Shown: positions 34,665 to 44,771, counted from the first letter of the stretch. The stretch: 64,000 nt of DNA from Caldicellulosiruptor morganii (GCF_026810225.1 NZ_CP113865.1:881001-945000), one strand, 5' to 3'. Notes: generated by a model not told the origin, from the letters alone. Numbers and translations are program-made.

Positions 34665-36021
34665 ACTCAAAATATATCTTTCGTATCTGGCTATTATAGT
34701 GTTTATATTCGTAACATTCACTATAATTTTTTATGCTTCTTTTAAAAATAACATAATCGAACAAGTAAAAACCGATAATCTCAAATTTGCCAGACTCTTT
34801 GAGTCATTTTTTGTATTTCAGGATGGTAGTGCAAGGGATTTAAAGAATTTTGAGCTACAATTTGAAGCAATAGACTATAAACTTTTTCAAGATTATATAA
34901 CAGTAATCAACAAAGATGGTTCAATTGAATATACAAACAAAAATCTAACTGTAGAAGCAAGAGTGAAAGTTATGAGTTTTTTTGAAGAAAACAAAGATTT
35001 AGACCATAGCTTTAAAATTGGAGAATTGGACGGAAAACCTTATCTATTTACGCTGTATAGAAGTAAATCCAGCAGTCACTTTTATGTGCTCATTATTAGT
35101 AATTTAGAAAGAATTTCAATATTCCAAAAAAGATTTTTTACTCTAATCTTTCAGATAGTGATTTTTACGTGTTTTGTCGCAGCTATAATTGGTATATTTA
35201 TGTCAAAACGCATGATACAGGGGCTTTTAAAGTTAAAAGAAGGGATAGAACAAGCTTCAAGCCTTAATTTTAGCAGGAAGGTTGAAGTATATACAAAAGA
35301 CGAAATAGGGATGATAGCTCATGAGTTCAATAAACTTATAGAAAAAATTGATAAATACAATAAGATGCAGATAGAGTTTTTACAGAACATTTCTCATGAA
35401 CTAAAAACACCGCTAACCTCTATTCGTGGATACGCTGAAATGATAAAATTTGGACTAAATAGTCAGGAAAAGTTGGAATATGCAACACAGAGGATAATAG
35501 AGCATGTGGATAGACTGAAATATTTAATAAACCAGATTATTGATCTGACAAAAATAGAATCTCTTGAAAGTTATTTTATTTTTGAAAAAGCAAACATTGA
35601 AGATATAATTTTTGATGCTATTTTAAGCAATGAAGGATTTGCTCTCTCAAAGAATATAGAGATAATATATGAGCCAAAGGCTAAAACCGAAATTATTTGT
35701 GACAAAGATAAATTAAAAGAAGCATTTTCTAATTTAATTTCAAACTGTATAAGATATGCAAAGAGCAAAGTTGTGATAAATGTAATATGTCAGAAGGAAT
35801 TTTTTGAAATTACGGTAGAAGATGATGGAGAAGGTTTTAAAGATGAAGAAGTTGATAGGATATTTGAAAAGTTCTATAAAGGCAGGAGAGGAGAAAGCGG
35901 CTTAGGGCTTTCAATTGCCAAAGCAATTATACAAAAGCATGGTTTTTCTTTGGAGGCTGAAAACAAATACTCAGGTGGAGCAAGATTTATAATAAAAGGC
36001 AAAATCTGTAAAGAGCAGTAG
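34654..36021 (+). CDS. Sensor histidine kinase
   Basis: 455 residues. TM1 about 8-29, extracytoplasmic sensor about 30-155, TM2 about 162-183, HAMP to about 236, HisKA with His248 (ISHELKTPLTS), and HATPase with N box NLISNCIRYAK, G1 DDGEGF and G2 GESGLGLSIAKAI. Partner of the preceding regulator. The signal is not recognisable. Confidence 0.93.
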   Translation: MKIRLKIYLSYLAIIVFIFVTFTIIFYASFKNNIIEQVKTDNLKFARLFESFFVFQDGSARDLKNFELQFEAIDYKLFQDYITVINKDGSIEYTNKNLTVEARVKVMSFFEENKDLDHSFKIGELDGKPYLFTLYRSKSSSHFYVLIISNLERISIFQKRFFTLIFQIVIFTCFVAAIIGIFMSKRMIQGLLKLKEGIEQASSLNFSRKVEVYTKDEIGMIAHEFNKLIEKIDKYNKMQIEFLQNISHELKTPLTSIRGYAEMIKFGLNSQEKLEYATQRIIEHVDRLKYLINQIIDLTKIESLESYFIFEKANIEDIIFDAILSNEGFALSKNIEIIYEPKAKTEIICDKDKLKEAFSNLISNCIRYAKSKVVINVICQKEFFEITVEDDGEGFKDEEVDRIFEKFYKGRRGESGLGLSIAKAIIQKHGFSLEAENKYSGGARFIIKGKICKEQ

Positions 36022-36055
36022 TTAAAAGAGAATTACCCTACTGCTCTTTTTAATA
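36010..36055. terminator. Bidirectional terminator overlapping both convergent genes
   Basis: 12-bp stem AAAGAGCAGTAG (36010-36021) / CTACTGCTCTTT (36038-36049) then TTTAAT. The left arm is the end of the kinase coding sequence, the right arm the end of the HD-GYP coding sequence. Confidence 0.8.
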
Positions 36056-37211
36056 GTTCAAATTCCTCTTTCAAGAACAATCCATTGTTTACCATATCAG
36101 ATATTATACTGAATGCCTCTTTTTGAGGTAAACCTTTTCGGTATGGTCTATCTTCAGTCAGAGCTTGATATACATCACATATTCCCACTATTCTATCAAA
36201 CAAGGAAAGTTGATTTATTCCAAGTTTTTCTGGATATCCGCTTCCATTTACCCTTTCATGGTGATTTCCTGCCCATTCTGAAATTTCGCCTTTAAAAGCA
36301 GGTATTTTAGAAAGAATTAGTTTTGTATAATAAGGATGCGACTTTACTATGTAAAATTCTTCCTTTGTCAGCTTATCGGGTTTATCTAAAATTTCATTTG
36401 GTATAATCATCTTTCCCAAATCATGTAGGTATCCAGCAATCCTGAGTTTATTGGCTGTATCAAAATCCAGGTCCAAAATTTGAGCGATGTTAAATACGAT
36501 ATTTGAAAGACCTTGAGAATGCAAATGCGTAAACTTACTCTTATTGTCAATCAGCAGTGCAATTGCTTCAGAGAATTTCAACATGTTTTGGGTATCAAAA
36601 TAGACCTCTTCTTCGTAAGACAACTCTAAAACAATATCCCTCAATTGAGGATTATAAAGGTCAAGCCAGAACTTATCCTTCTCGGCAATTTCCAAAAAGG
36701 CTTCAACAAGAACTGGATTAAACAATACACCTTTATTTTTAAGCAGCCAGTTTTTTAAATCCTCAAATTGAAGATAATATGCTTTTGTCCAATCAAATCT
36801 GATGTCAATTTGGTCAGCTATGTTTATAATCTGTGAGGCCAATGGTATTGAGCTGTGGTCCTGACCAAATGCACCAGAACCGTCATAAAAGTCATGATGA
36901 TACTTAATGAACTCTGCAACATCTTGGTCTATTGGTAGTTTTCTTACAAACTCATATCCTAAAATACAATGATTTTTTGCAAGTTCTATATCCGTATGAG
37001 CAGAGTAAAAACCACTGCCGGCTACAGTTATACCAATATCATGGAAAAAAGATGCATAGAAAATCTTTTTGGTATCAGTTTTTTTAAGATTGAGCTGATT
37101 TGCAATTTGGAGAGATATGTATGTAACCTTTGGTGCATGTTCTTTCCTTCCCTGTGCAATATCAATTAGATGTGAAATTGCAGCAAGCAAATTTCCTACT
37201 CCAATCTTCAT
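36033..37211 (-). CDS. HD-GYP domain protein (two HD domains)
   Basis: 392 residues from ATG 37211 (AAGGTGG upstream). The N-terminal HD domain (FYASFFHDIGI, KYHHDFYDGSGAFG) is followed by a canonical HD-GYP domain (AGYLHDLGKM, IVKSHPYYTKLIL, NHHERVNGSGYPEKL). HD-GYP enzymes hydrolyse cyclic di-GMP; both metal-binding halves look complete. There is no membrane segment or receiver domain. The N-terminal half keeps the GSGAFG variant instead of GxGYP and may be regulatory. Confidence 0.88.
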   Translation of the reverse strand: MKIGVGNLLAAISHLIDIAQGRKEHAPKVTYISLQIANQLNLKKTDTKKIFYASFFHDIGITVAGSGFYSAHTDIELAKNHCILGYEFVRKLPIDQDVAEFIKYHHDFYDGSGAFGQDHSSIPLASQIINIADQIDIRFDWTKAYYLQFEDLKNWLLKNKGVLFNPVLVEAFLEIAEKDKFWLDLYNPQLRDIVLELSYEEEVYFDTQNMLKFSEAIALLIDNKSKFTHLHSQGLSNIVFNIAQILDLDFDTANKLRIAGYLHDLGKMIIPNEILDKPDKLTKEEFYIVKSHPYYTKLILSKIPAFKGEISEWAGNHHERVNGSGYPEKLGINQLSLFDRIVGICDVYQALTEDRPYRKGLPQKEAFSIISDMVNNGLFLKEEFELLKRAVG

Positions 37212-37320
37212 ATATACATCTACCACCTTAAGAAATTTTGCAGAATCCTAAGAAGTATTATATCTCAAACAAGAAAAAAATTCTTACTAAAAATTTTTAC
37301 TTTGCAATTTTGTATTTTAG

Positions 37321-37491
37321 AAAAGTTTTTTAAGATGGTTCTTTGAAGTAGCAAAAGAGGCAATTAAGAATTATAAGAGACATATAGAAATGATAGATGA
37401 TAGGTATATCAAAAAGCTGCTTGAGAGAATAATTCTTGATGAGGAGAAACACATCAAATTGTTAAAAGATTATCTTGATAGAAAATTTTAA
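37321..37491 (+). pseudogene. C-terminal fragment of a ferritin-like protein
   Basis: An open frame of 56 codons (after TAG 37318) without start codon or ribosome site encodes an amphipathic helix pair: VAKEAIKNYKRHIEMIDD and ILDEEKHIKLLKDYL. The DEEKHIKLL segment has the ExxH metal-ligand pattern of the last helix of ferritin-like/rubrerythrin domains. The N-terminal helices are missing. A decayed remnant, sitting directly before a rubredoxin-like gene. Confidence 0.65.
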
Positions 37492-37550
37492 TTTGTGGGT
37501 ATTAAATAATTAACAAAGGAAATAGAATATACTGAGGAGGGAAGAAAACT

Positions 37551-37712
37551 ATGCAAGAAAAATATGTATGTGGAATTTGTGGGTATGAAATTGTGGATTT
37601 AAATTCCCCGTGTCCATATTGCGGTGCTGAACCAAATCATTTTGTAAAAGCAGATGAAGTGGATGTTGAGCTAATTAAAAAAATTTATCAAGAAGGCGGG
37701 GCAACTTATTAA
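37551..37712 (+). CDS. Small rubredoxin-like protein
   Basis: 53 residues from ATG 37551 with a strong GAGGAGGG site. Two CxxC knuckles (CGICGYEI and CPYCGAEP) 12 residues apart resemble the rubredoxin domain found at the end of rubrerythrins, with FVK after it. Likely binds one iron or zinc. With the ferritin-like fragment just upstream it may be what is left of a split rubrerythrin. Followed by a terminator. Confidence 0.75.
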   Translation: MQEKYVCGICGYEIVDLNSPCPYCGAEPNHFVKADEVDVELIKKIYQEGGATY

Positions 37713-37740
37713 AATTTCTCTTGCAAACCGCCTTTTTTTA
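37693..37740 (+). terminator. Terminator after the rubredoxin-like gene
   Basis: AAGGCGG (37693-37699) / CCGCCTT (37728-37734) and a run of seven T. Confidence 0.75.
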
Positions 37741-37749
37741 TTATAAAAT
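37721..37749 (+). promoter_or_regulatory. Promoter of the S10 operon
   Basis: TTGCAA (37721-37726), 17 bases, TAAAAT (37744-37749); the -35 box lies within the upstream terminator. Confidence 0.5.
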
Positions 37750-38043
37750 TATAAAGTCGTTGTGTGGGTAAAAAGAGATATCAAGAAGTTGGATTGCGAT
37801 GAGGCAAAAGGTTGCTGCAAAGCAGATAGCTTTGCAGGGAATTTTTGCTGAGTATGTCTTGTCCTTTGAGACGGGCGACACGGGGAAGGTATGAGAGAAT
37901 ATTTCCATACCCGGTGTTTTCATGCCCGAAGTCAAAAAACTCCGGGTATTTTTATATAAAGGTTTTCGACACACACGGCTAAGTTGCAAAGTTCCCCTGT
38001 CGCAAGAAGAATAAAATAATACTATTTTTGAGGAGGGGAATAT
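37750..38043 (+). promoter_or_regulatory. Structured 5' leader of the S10 operon with candidate attenuator
   Basis: About 290 untranslated bases. Hairpin CTGCAAAGC (37815-37823) / GCTTTGCAG (37829-37837). A terminator-like hairpin ATACCCGG (37907-37914) / CCGGGTAT (37942-37949) is followed by five T. Its left arm can pair instead with GGTATG (37888-37893) through CATACC (37906-37911). A long-range helix joins 37875-37887 to TTCCCCTGTCGC (37992-38003). The layout suggests transcription attenuation, as known for S10 operons controlled by L4; the mechanism here is inference. Confidence 0.6.
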
Positions 38044-38364
38044 ATGTCAAAAGCTCAGAGAATGAGAATTAAGCTAAAATCATTTGATTACAAGCTATTA
38101 GAACAATCAGCCAAAAAGATTGTAGAAACAGCTAAGAACACGGGCGCAGAGGTATCAGGACCAGTACCGCTGCCAACAGACAGAGAGGTTATTACAATCA
38201 TCAGAGCACCGCACAAATACAAGGATTCACGTGAACAGTTTGAGATTAAAACTCACAAAAGACTTATTGATATTATCAAGCCCACACAAAAAACAGTTGA
38301 TGCACTTATGCGTGTAGAGCTCCCTGCAGGTGTTGACATCGAGATTAAGCTAAAGGAGGTGTAA
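38044..38364 (+). CDS. rpsJ: 30S ribosomal protein S10
   Basis: 106 residues, full length. [20 protein letters not shown] and [29 protein letters not shown] (read as two halves) are the conserved S10 core including the antitermination-loop region. Binds the 16S 3' major domain and, as NusE, transcription antitermination complexes. First gene of the supercluster; GAGGAGGGG ribosome site. Confidence 0.98.
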   Translation: MSKAQRMRIKLKSFDYKLLEQSAKKIVETAKNTGAEVSGPVPLPTDREVITIIRAPHKYKDSREQFEIKTHKRLIDIIKPTQKTVDALMRVELPAGVDIEIKLKEV

Positions 38365-38368
38365 GTGT

Positions 38369-39001
38369 ATGACAAAAGGTATACTTGGTAAAAAAATAGG
38401 CATGACACAGGTTTTCGATGAGACAGGGAAAGTAATACCTGTTACAGTAATTGAAGCAGGTCCGTGTGTAGTTGTCCGGAAAAAGACTGTAGAGAAAGAC
38501 GGCTATTCTGCTATTCAAGTAGGTTTTGAAGATATAAAAGAAAACAAGTTAAACAAGCCGCTAAAAGGGCACTTTGCCAAACACGGAGTAAAACCAAAAA
38601 GATATTTGAGAGAATTGAGGCTCAAAGATGCAGATAAGTATGAGGTTGGACAGGAAATAAGAGTGGATATCTTTTCACCTGGTGAGAGAGTAGATGTAAC
38701 TGGTATTTCAAAAGCAAAAGGTTTTCAGGGTGTTATCAAAAGACACGGTCAGCAAAGAGGTCCTATGAGCCATGGTTCTATGTATCACAGAAGGGTAGGT
38801 TCAATGGGTTCTAACACATTCCCTGCAAGGACATTCCCGGGTAAAAAGATGCCTGGTAGAATGGGCGGGGAAAGAGTAACAGTTTTAAACTTGCAGGTTG
38901 TAAAAGTTGACCCGGAGAGGAACTTGCTTTTGGTTAAAGGAAGTGTTCCAGGTAACAAAAATTCACTTTTAATAATCAGAGACTCAGTGAAAAGCAAATA
39001 A
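38369..39001 (+). CDS. rplC: 50S ribosomal protein L3
   Basis: 210 residues. [15 protein letters not shown] start and the [16 protein letters not shown] / [14 protein letters not shown] loop that reaches the peptidyl-transferase centre are intact. Early 23S assembly protein. Five bases after rpsJ, with GGAGGTG site. Confidence 0.98.
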   Translation: MTKGILGKKIGMTQVFDETGKVIPVTVIEAGPCVVVRKKTVEKDGYSAIQVGFEDIKENKLNKPLKGHFAKHGVKPKRYLRELRLKDADKYEVGQEIRVDIFSPGERVDVTGISKAKGFQGVIKRHGQQRGPMSHGSMYHRRVGSMGSNTFPARTFPGKKMPGRMGGERVTVLNLQVVKVDPERNLLLVKGSVPGNKNSLLIIRDSVKSK

Positions 39002-39031
39002 GAGCTAAAGCTTCAGGAAGGAGGAAGAGAA

Positions 39032-39658
39032 ATGCCAAAGGTTCCGGTTTATAACATAGAAGGTCAGCAGATTGGTGAGATTGAGCTCAGCGACTCAATA
39101 TTTAATGTGCCAGTAAATACCCATGTTCTGCACCAGGCTGTTGTTGCGCACCTTGCAAACAGACGCCAGGGAACATTTGCGGCAAAGACAAGAGCAGAAG
39201 TTCGTGGTGGTGGTCGAAAGCCCTGGAGGCAGAAAGGTACAGGTAGAGCAAGGCAGGGTTCTATCAGAGCTCCAACATGGAGAAAAGGTGGCGTTGTATT
39301 TGCTAAAAAACCAAGAGATTTTTCAATAGACCTGCCAAAGAAGGTAAGAAGACTTGCTTTGAAATGTGCACTGTCTTCCAAGGTAAAAGAGAACAATCTC
39401 ATTGTTCTTGACAGGTGGGACATGAATCAGTACAGAACAAAAGAAGTGATAAGAGTTTTGAAAAATTTAGGGCTTGAGAATGAAAAAGCGTTAATAGTTA
39501 TTCCAGAGAAGAACGAGTATTTGCAAAAATCGACAAAGAACATTCCAGAAGTCAAGACTCTTCAGGTAGGAAACTTGAATGTATTTGACATACTGAAATA
39601 TGATAAATTTATAATCCTCCAGGATGCTGTGAAGAAAGTAGAGGAGGTGTATGCATAA
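39032..39658 (+). CDS. rplD: 50S ribosomal protein L4
   Basis: 208 residues. The long exit-tunnel loop is recognisable ([37 protein letters not shown]). L4 lines the tunnel and, in S10 operons studied elsewhere, is the autogenous regulator; the leader at 37750-38043 is its natural candidate target. Confidence 0.98.
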   Translation: MPKVPVYNIEGQQIGEIELSDSIFNVPVNTHVLHQAVVAHLANRRQGTFAAKTRAEVRGGGRKPWRQKGTGRARQGSIRAPTWRKGGVVFAKKPRDFSIDLPKKVRRLALKCALSSKVKENNLIVLDRWDMNQYRTKEVIRVLKNLGLENEKALIVIPEKNEYLQKSTKNIPEVKTLQVGNLNVFDILKYDKFIILQDAVKKVEEVYA

Positions 39659-39659
39659 T

Positions 39660-39950
39660 ATGTTGCCAGAAGAAATAATCAAAAGACCGATTGTGACTGA
39701 AAAAAGCATAAGCATGATTCCACAGAAAAAGTACACATTTGAAGTTGACAGAAGAGCAAATAAAATTGAGATAAAAAAAGCTGTTGAACAGCTTTTTGGT
39801 GTTGAGGTAGAAAAGGTGTGGACAATGAACGTAAAGCCAAAGAGAAAGAGAGTAGGGAGATTTGAAGGAAAAACAAAGGCATGGAAGAAAGCCATTGTAA
39901 AGCTGAAGGAGAATAGCAAAACAATAGAATTCTTTGATAGTTTGATATAA
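39660..39950 (+). CDS. rplW: 50S ribosomal protein L23
   Basis: 96 residues from ATG 39660; GAGGAGGTG (39642-39650) gives proper spacing, whereas ATG 39651 would touch it. IIKRPIVTEKS and KYTFEVDRRANKIEIKKAVE are family hallmarks. Sits at the tunnel exit as docking site for SRP and trigger factor. Confidence 0.97.
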   Translation: MLPEEIIKRPIVTEKSISMIPQKKYTFEVDRRANKIEIKKAVEQLFGVEVEKVWTMNVKPKRKRVGRFEGKTKAWKKAIVKLKENSKTIEFFDSLI

Positions 39951-39985
39951 ATTAAAGCTTGAAAGCAGATAAGGAGGGGAAAAAG

Positions 39986-40816
39986 GTGGGTATAATAGTC
40001 TACAAACCTACATCACCGGGCCGCAGAAACGCATCAGTTTTGAATTACAAAGAAATTATTACAAAAACTGAACCTGAAAAATCATTGGTATTCACAAAAA
40101 AGAAATGGGCAGGTAGAAACAATCAGGGAAAAATCACTGTTCGACATAGAGGCGGCGGACATAAGAAAAAAATAAGAATTGTTGATTTCAAAAGAGATAA
40201 AGATGGGATTCCGGCAAAGGTAGAAGCAATTGAGTATGACCCAAACAGAACAGCTTTTCTTGCACTTTTGTGCTATGCGGATGGTGAGAGAAGATATATC
40301 TTGGCGCCTGAAGGCTTAAAAGTTGGGGATACTGTAATGTCAGGACCTGATGCTGATATCAAGGTTGGTAACGCATTGCCGCTCAAGAATATCCCTGTTG
40401 GAACAATGATACACAACATTGAGCTGCATCCAGGAAGAGGCGGGCAGCTTGCAAAGAGTGCAGGAGCTGTTGCACAGCTTATGGCAAAGGAAGGCAAGTA
40501 TGCGCTGATAAGACTTCCATCCGGTGAGCTCAGATATGTAAGCCAGGAGTGCCGGGCTACAATAGGTCAGGTTGGAAACTTGGACCATGAGAATGTCAGA
40601 TTAGGAAAAGCAGGACGTAAAAGATGGATGGGTATCAGACCAACAGTTAGAGGTTCTGCGATGAACCCTGTTGACCATCCACACGGTGGTGGTGAGGGTA
40701 AAGCACCAATTGGGCATCCAGGACCGCTAACACCATGGGGTAAACCTACACTTGGTTACAAGACAAGAAAGAAGAACAAACCGTCAGATAAGTTTATTGT
40801 CAAGAGAAGAAAGTAA
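39986..40816 (+). CDS. rplB: 50S ribosomal protein L2
   Basis: 276 residues from GTG 39986, after AAGGAGGGG; the frame upstream (39959) codes through the ribosome site. [26 protein letters not shown] and the C-terminal [13 protein letters not shown], with the His important for subunit joining, are intact. Confidence 0.97.
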   Translation: MGIIVYKPTSPGRRNASVLNYKEIITKTEPEKSLVFTKKKWAGRNNQGKITVRHRGGGHKKKIRIVDFKRDKDGIPAKVEAIEYDPNRTAFLALLCYADGERRYILAPEGLKVGDTVMSGPDADIKVGNALPLKNIPVGTMIHNIELHPGRGGQLAKSAGAVAQLMAKEGKYALIRLPSGELRYVSQECRATIGQVGNLDHENVRLGKAGRKRWMGIRPTVRGSAMNPVDHPHGGGEGKAPIGHPGPLTPWGKPTLGYKTRKKNKPSDKFIVKRRK

Positions 40817-40862
40817 TCTTTTGAAAGTAAGCACTATTTTGAGTCTTAAGGAGGGATAAAAC

Positions 40863-41147
40863 GTGGGTAGATCTTTAAAGAAAGGTCCTTATTGTGACCC
40901 AAAACTATTAAAAAAGATTGAGAAGTTAAATCAAAACAATGAAAAGAAAGTTATCAAGACATGGTCTCGAAGATCAACAATTTTACCTCAAATGGTTGGG
41001 CATACAATTGCTGTTTATGACGGTAGAAAGCATGTACCTGTTTATATAACAGAGGAGATGGTGGGGCATAAGCTTGGTGAGTTTGCTCCCACAAGAACAT
41101 TTAAAGGACATGGTCATCATACAGAAAGGTCGACTGCATTGAAGTAA
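40863..41147 (+). CDS. rpsS: 30S ribosomal protein S19
   Basis: 94 residues, GTG start. [38 protein letters not shown] and [14 protein letters not shown] are diagnostic. Located in the 30S head, binding with S13. Confidence 0.97.
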   Translation: MGRSLKKGPYCDPKLLKKIEKLNQNNEKKVIKTWSRRSTILPQMVGHTIAVYDGRKHVPVYITEEMVGHKLGEFAPTRTFKGHGHHTERSTALK

Positions 41148-41195
41148 AAATGAAAAAAGTTATGGTGTGCAATTGTTAGAAGGGAGGAGAAGTTT

Positions 41196-41564
41196 GTGGG
41201 AAAGGCAGTAAATGCAACCAACAGCGAAAAAAAAGCAACTGCTACCTTGCGCTATGCGATGATATCGCCAAGAAAGGTTAGAATAGTAATTGACCTTATC
41301 AGAAATAAACCTGTTCAAGAAGCTTTAAATATATTAAAATTTATACCAAAAAGAGGCGCAAGATTTGTAGAAAAGGTTTTAAAGTCAGCAATTGCCAATG
41401 CAGAAAACAATCATAATATGAATGTTGAAAAACTCTATATAGCTGAGATTTATGCAAATGGTGGACCAATGCTCAAGAGAATAAGACCAAGAGCGCAGGG
41501 AAGAGCATTCTTAATTAGAAAGAGAACAAGCCATATTACAGTTGTACTCAAAGAAAGAGAGTAA
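41196..41564 (+). CDS. rplV: 50S ribosomal protein L22
   Basis: 122 residues, GTG start after GGGAGGAG; a short non-conserved N-terminal tail precedes YAMISPRKVRIVIDLIR. The tunnel-loop region (GGPMLKRIRPRAQGRAFLI, RKRTSHITVVL) is complete. Confidence 0.96.
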   Translation: MGKAVNATNSEKKATATLRYAMISPRKVRIVIDLIRNKPVQEALNILKFIPKRGARFVEKVLKSAIANAENNHNMNVEKLYIAEIYANGGPMLKRIRPRAQGRAFLIRKRTSHITVVLKERE

Positions 41565-41586
41565 CTTTTAATAAGGAGGGAAATAA

Positions 41587-42255
41587 ATGGGTCAAAAGGT
41601 TCATCCGAAGGGCTTCAGGATTGGGATTATAAAGGATTGGGATTCGAGATGGTTTGCTACAGATAAAGATTTTGATAAGTATGTAATTGAAGACTACAAA
41701 ATCAGGCGCCATATTAAAGAAAAGCTTTATAATGCCGGTATTTCAAAAATTGAAATAGAAAGAGCAGCAAAGAGAATAAAGGTTGTAATTCACACAGCAA
41801 AGCCAGGTATTGTAATAGGAAGAGCAGGCTCTGGCGTTGAGGCTTTGAGGAAAGAACTTGAAAAGATTACAGGTGGGAAGACAATCTCGCTTGATATAAA
41901 AGAAATAAAAGTACCCGAGCTTGATGCACAGCTTGTAGCCGAGAACATTGCTGCTCAGCTTGAAAAACGAGTTTCGTTTAGAAAGGCTATGAAACAGGCA
42001 ATGGCAAGGGCGCTTAAAAGCGGTGCGAAGGGTATCAAGACAATGGTATCAGGACGTCTTGGCGGAGCTGAAATTGCAAGAACTGAATGGTATAAAGAGG
42101 GAAGAATTCCTCTTCAGACATTAAGGGCAGACATTGATTATGGATTTGCAGAAGCTCACACTACTTATGGAAGAATTGGTGTGAAGACCTGGATATACAA
42201 AGGCGACATTTTGCCACAAAAAGGAGCAGGTGCTGAAAAAGGGGGAGATAAATAA
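41587..42255 (+). CDS. rpsC: 30S ribosomal protein S3
   Basis: 222 residues. [14 protein letters not shown] start, KH domain with [16 protein letters not shown], and C-terminal [20 protein letters not shown]. Part of the mRNA-entry helicase site. Its stop overlaps the rplP start (TAATG), so translation is coupled. Confidence 0.98.
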   Translation: MGQKVHPKGFRIGIIKDWDSRWFATDKDFDKYVIEDYKIRRHIKEKLYNAGISKIEIERAAKRIKVVIHTAKPGIVIGRAGSGVEALRKELEKITGGKTISLDIKEIKVPELDAQLVAENIAAQLEKRVSFRKAMKQAMARALKSGAKGIKTMVSGRLGGAEIARTEWYKEGRIPLQTLRADIDYGFAEAHTTYGRIGVKTWIYKGDILPQKGAGAEKGGDK

Positions 42256-42698
42256 TGCTTATGCCAAAGCGAGTTAAGTGGAGAAAACAACAAAGAGGTA
42301 GAATGAAAGGGAAAGCAACAAGAGGCAACTTTGTTGCATATGGCGATTATGGTATTATGGCTTTGGAGCCGGGCTGGATTACAAGTAACCAGATTGAAGC
42401 TGCCAGAGTGGCTATTGCAAGGCATATAAAAAGAGGCGGTAAGGTTTGGATAAAGATATTCCCGGACAAGCCTGTGACCAGAAAGCCTGCTGAGACGCGT
42501 ATGGGTTCTGGTAAAGGTTCACCTGAGTACTGGGTTGCAGTGGTAAAACCGGGAAGAGTTATGTTTGAGGTTGGCGGTGTTGATGAAGAGGTTGCAAAAG
42601 AGGCACTGAGGCTTGCTATTCACAAACTGCCAATAAAGTGCAAGATAGTTTCAAGACAAGATGTAGAAACGGGTGGTGAGGTAAATGAAAGCGTCTAA
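42255..42698 (+). CDS. rplP: 50S ribosomal protein L16
   Basis: 147 residues. [19 protein letters not shown] and [18 protein letters not shown] are typical. Near the A-site and 5S rRNA. Start codon overlaps the rpsC stop; its end overlaps rpmC by 14 bases. Confidence 0.98.
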   Translation: MLMPKRVKWRKQQRGRMKGKATRGNFVAYGDYGIMALEPGWITSNQIEAARVAIARHIKRGGKVWIKIFPDKPVTRKPAETRMGSGKGSPEYWVAVVKPGRVMFEVGGVDEEVAKEALRLAIHKLPIKCKIVSRQDVETGGEVNESV

Positions 42699-42903
42699 GC
42701 TTCGTGAAATGACAACTCCAGAACTTCATAATGAGTTAAAAAAGTTGAAAAGTGAACTTTTTAACTTGAGGTTTCAGCTTGCAACAAACCAGCTTGAAAA
42801 TCCAATGAGGATTAGAGAAGTCAAAAGAACAATTGCAAGAATAAAAACAATCTTAAGAGAAAGAGAACTTGAGCAAGAAAGAGCAAGTAAAAATGCAAAA
42901 TAA
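42685..42903 (+). CDS. rpmC: 50S ribosomal protein L29
   Basis: 72 residues, two-helix hairpin: [20 protein letters not shown] and [19 protein letters not shown]. Ribosome site GGTGGTGAGG lies inside rplP. Confidence 0.96.
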   Translation: MKASKLREMTTPELHNELKKLKSELFNLRFQLATNQLENPMRIREVKRTIARIKTILRERELEQERASKNAK

Positions 42904-42929
42904 AAGCAGGCTTTAAGGAGGGAATTTAA

Positions 42930-43190
42930 GTGGAACAAAAAAGAGGTTTGAGAAAGACAAGGATTGGTGTTGTTGTGAGCGATAAGATGGATAAGACTGT
43001 TGTAGTTGCAGTAGAAACTTTAGTTCAGCACCCTCTTTATAAAAAGACTATAAAGAGAACTACTAAATTTAAAGCTCATGACGAGAACAATGAATGCAGA
43101 GTTGGTGACAAGGTATTAATTATGGAAACAAGACCACTTTCAAAAGAAAAGAGATGGAGAGTTGTAAAGATATTAGAAAAGGCAAAGTAA
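42930..43190 (+). CDS. rpsQ: 30S ribosomal protein S17
   Basis: 86 residues, GTG start after [28 protein letters not shown] and [19 protein letters not shown] are the OB-fold core. Confidence 0.97.
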   Translation: MEQKRGLRKTRIGVVVSDKMDKTVVVAVETLVQHPLYKKTIKRTTKFKAHDENNECRVGDKVLIMETRPLSKEKRWRVVKILEKAK

Positions 43191-43231
43191 ATTTAAGCAA
43201 ACCTTAGGTTTTAGAAGGAGGGACATAAAAG

Positions 43232-43600
43232 ATGATTCAACCACAATCAAGGTTGAGAGTTGCTGATAACACAGGTGCAAAAGAGGTAATGTGTATAAGA
43301 GTACTTGGTGGTTCAAATAGAAAATTTGCAAATATAGGTGATATCATAGTATGTTCTGTTAAAGATGCAACACCAGGTGGCGTTGTTAAAAAAGGTGATG
43401 TTGTGAAAGCTGTAATTGTCAGAACAAGAAAAGGAATCAGAAGAGAAGATGGAACATACATCAGGTTTGATGATAATGCAGCAGTCTTGATAAGAGAGGA
43501 TAAAACTCCAAGAGGAACACGTATATTTGGACCTGTTGCAAGGGAACTCAGAGATAAAGACTTTATGAAGATTGTTTCGCTTGCACCAGAAGTTCTGTAA
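43232..43600 (+). CDS. rplN: 50S ribosomal protein L14
   Basis: 122 residues, exactly family length. [20 protein letters not shown] and [20 protein letters not shown] are diagnostic. Forms an intersubunit bridge. Confidence 0.98.
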   Translation: MIQPQSRLRVADNTGAKEVMCIRVLGGSNRKFANIGDIIVCSVKDATPGGVVKKGDVVKAVIVRTRKGIRREDGTYIRFDDNAAVLIREDKTPRGTRIFGPVARELRDKDFMKIVSLAPEVL

Positions 43601-43625
43601 GCTTTTGATTGAAGGAGGGAAAGAT

Positions 43626-43958
43626 ATGCCAAATAAGGTTCATGTAAAAAAAGGAGACACAGTTGTAGTTATTTCGGGTAAATACAAGGGCAAACAGGGC
43701 AAAGTATTAACAGTTTTGCCAAAGGACAAGAAAGTGGTTGTTGAAGGTGTTAATATAGTAAAGAAACATGTAAGGCCGAATCCCAAAATGCCACAGGGCG
43801 GTATAATTACTCAGGAAGCACCAATCTGGGCATGCAAAGTAATGCTTGTCTGCCCGAAGTGTAACAAACCAACACGAATAGGGCACAGGTTTATCCAAGA
43901 GGGAGATGAAGAGAAGAAAGTAAGAACCTGCAAGAAATGTGGCGAGATTATAGATTAA
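43626..43958 (+). CDS. rplX: 50S ribosomal protein L24
   Basis: 110 residues from ATG 43626 (GGAGGG); the longer frame runs back into rplN. KOW motif in [20 protein letters not shown]. The C-terminal extension keeps a four-Cys ribbon (CPKC and CKKC), a zinc-type variant. Early 23S assembly protein. Confidence 0.97.
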   Translation: MPNKVHVKKGDTVVVISGKYKGKQGKVLTVLPKDKKVVVEGVNIVKKHVRPNPKMPQGGIITQEAPIWACKVMLVCPKCNKPTRIGHRFIQEGDEEKKVRTCKKCGEIID

Positions 43959-43986
43959 TTGTCAAAGTGAGGGGAGGTAAAATTTT

Positions 43987-44529
43987 ATGGCACCGAGACT
44001 TAAAGAGAAGTACTACAAAGAAGTTATTCCCGCAATGATGCAGAAGTTTGGATACAAGAACATTATGCAAGTGCCAAGACTCGGCAAGATTGTAGTAAAT
44101 ATTGGACTTGGTGAAGCCAAGGATAATCCCAAGGCGCTGGAAGCAGCTGTTAACGATTTGATGGCGATTACAGGACAAAAACCAGTTGTTACAAGAGCCA
44201 AGAAGTCTATTTCAAACTTCAAACTGAGAAAAGGAATGCCAATAGGCTGTATGGTGACTTTAAGAGGAGATAGAATGTATGAGTTTTTAGATAAGATGAT
44301 AAATCTTGCTCTTCCAAGGGTAAGAGATTTCAGGGGTGTTTCAGATAAATCTTTTGACGGAAGAGGAAATTATACAATTGGGTTTAAAGAACAAGTTGTA
44401 TTTCCAGAAATTGATTATGACAAAGTGGATAAGATTAGAGGACTTGAAGTTACAATTGTTACCTCTGCAAAGACTGACGAAGAGGCAAAAGAACTTTTGA
44501 GATTATTGGGCATGCCATTTGTAAGCTAA
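43987..44529 (+). CDS. rplE: 50S ribosomal protein L5
   Basis: 180 residues. [20 protein letters not shown], the [20 protein letters not shown] loop and [18 protein letters not shown] are characteristic. Binds 5S rRNA. Confidence 0.98.
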   Translation: MAPRLKEKYYKEVIPAMMQKFGYKNIMQVPRLGKIVVNIGLGEAKDNPKALEAAVNDLMAITGQKPVVTRAKKSISNFKLRKGMPIGCMVTLRGDRMYEFLDKMINLALPRVRDFRGVSDKSFDGRGNYTIGFKEQVVFPEIDYDKVDKIRGLEVTIVTSAKTDEEAKELLRLLGMPFVS

Positions 44530-44559
44530 ATTTGAATTAGAAAATAGGGAGGGGAATTC

Positions 44560-44745
44560 ATGGCAAGGAAAGCTTTGATTGTAAAGCAGCAAAGACCACA
44601 GAAGTTTTCAACAAGATATTACAATAGGTGCAAAATCTGTGGAAGACCGAGAGCGTACTTGAGAAAGTTTGGGGTTTGCAGACTCTGTTTTAGAAAGCTT
44701 GCGCATAACGGAGAGATACCGGGTGTTAAGAAAGCGAGCTGGTAA
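44560..44745 (+). CDS. rpsN: 30S ribosomal protein S14, zinc-binding type Z
   Basis: 61 residues, the short S14 form with two CxxC pairs ([20 protein letters not shown]). Zinc-dependent; no zinc-independent paralogue is in the window. Confidence 0.98.
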   Translation: MARKALIVKQQRPQKFSTRYYNRCKICGRPRAYLRKFGVCRLCFRKLAHNGEIPGVKKASW

Positions 44746-44771
44746 TTTTTAATTCGGAAGGAGGTAATAAG

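Noticed and set aside
37741..38040. A metabolite riboswitch in the S10 leader
   Set aside because: I could not match a known aptamer core; ribosomal-protein control fits the gene context better.
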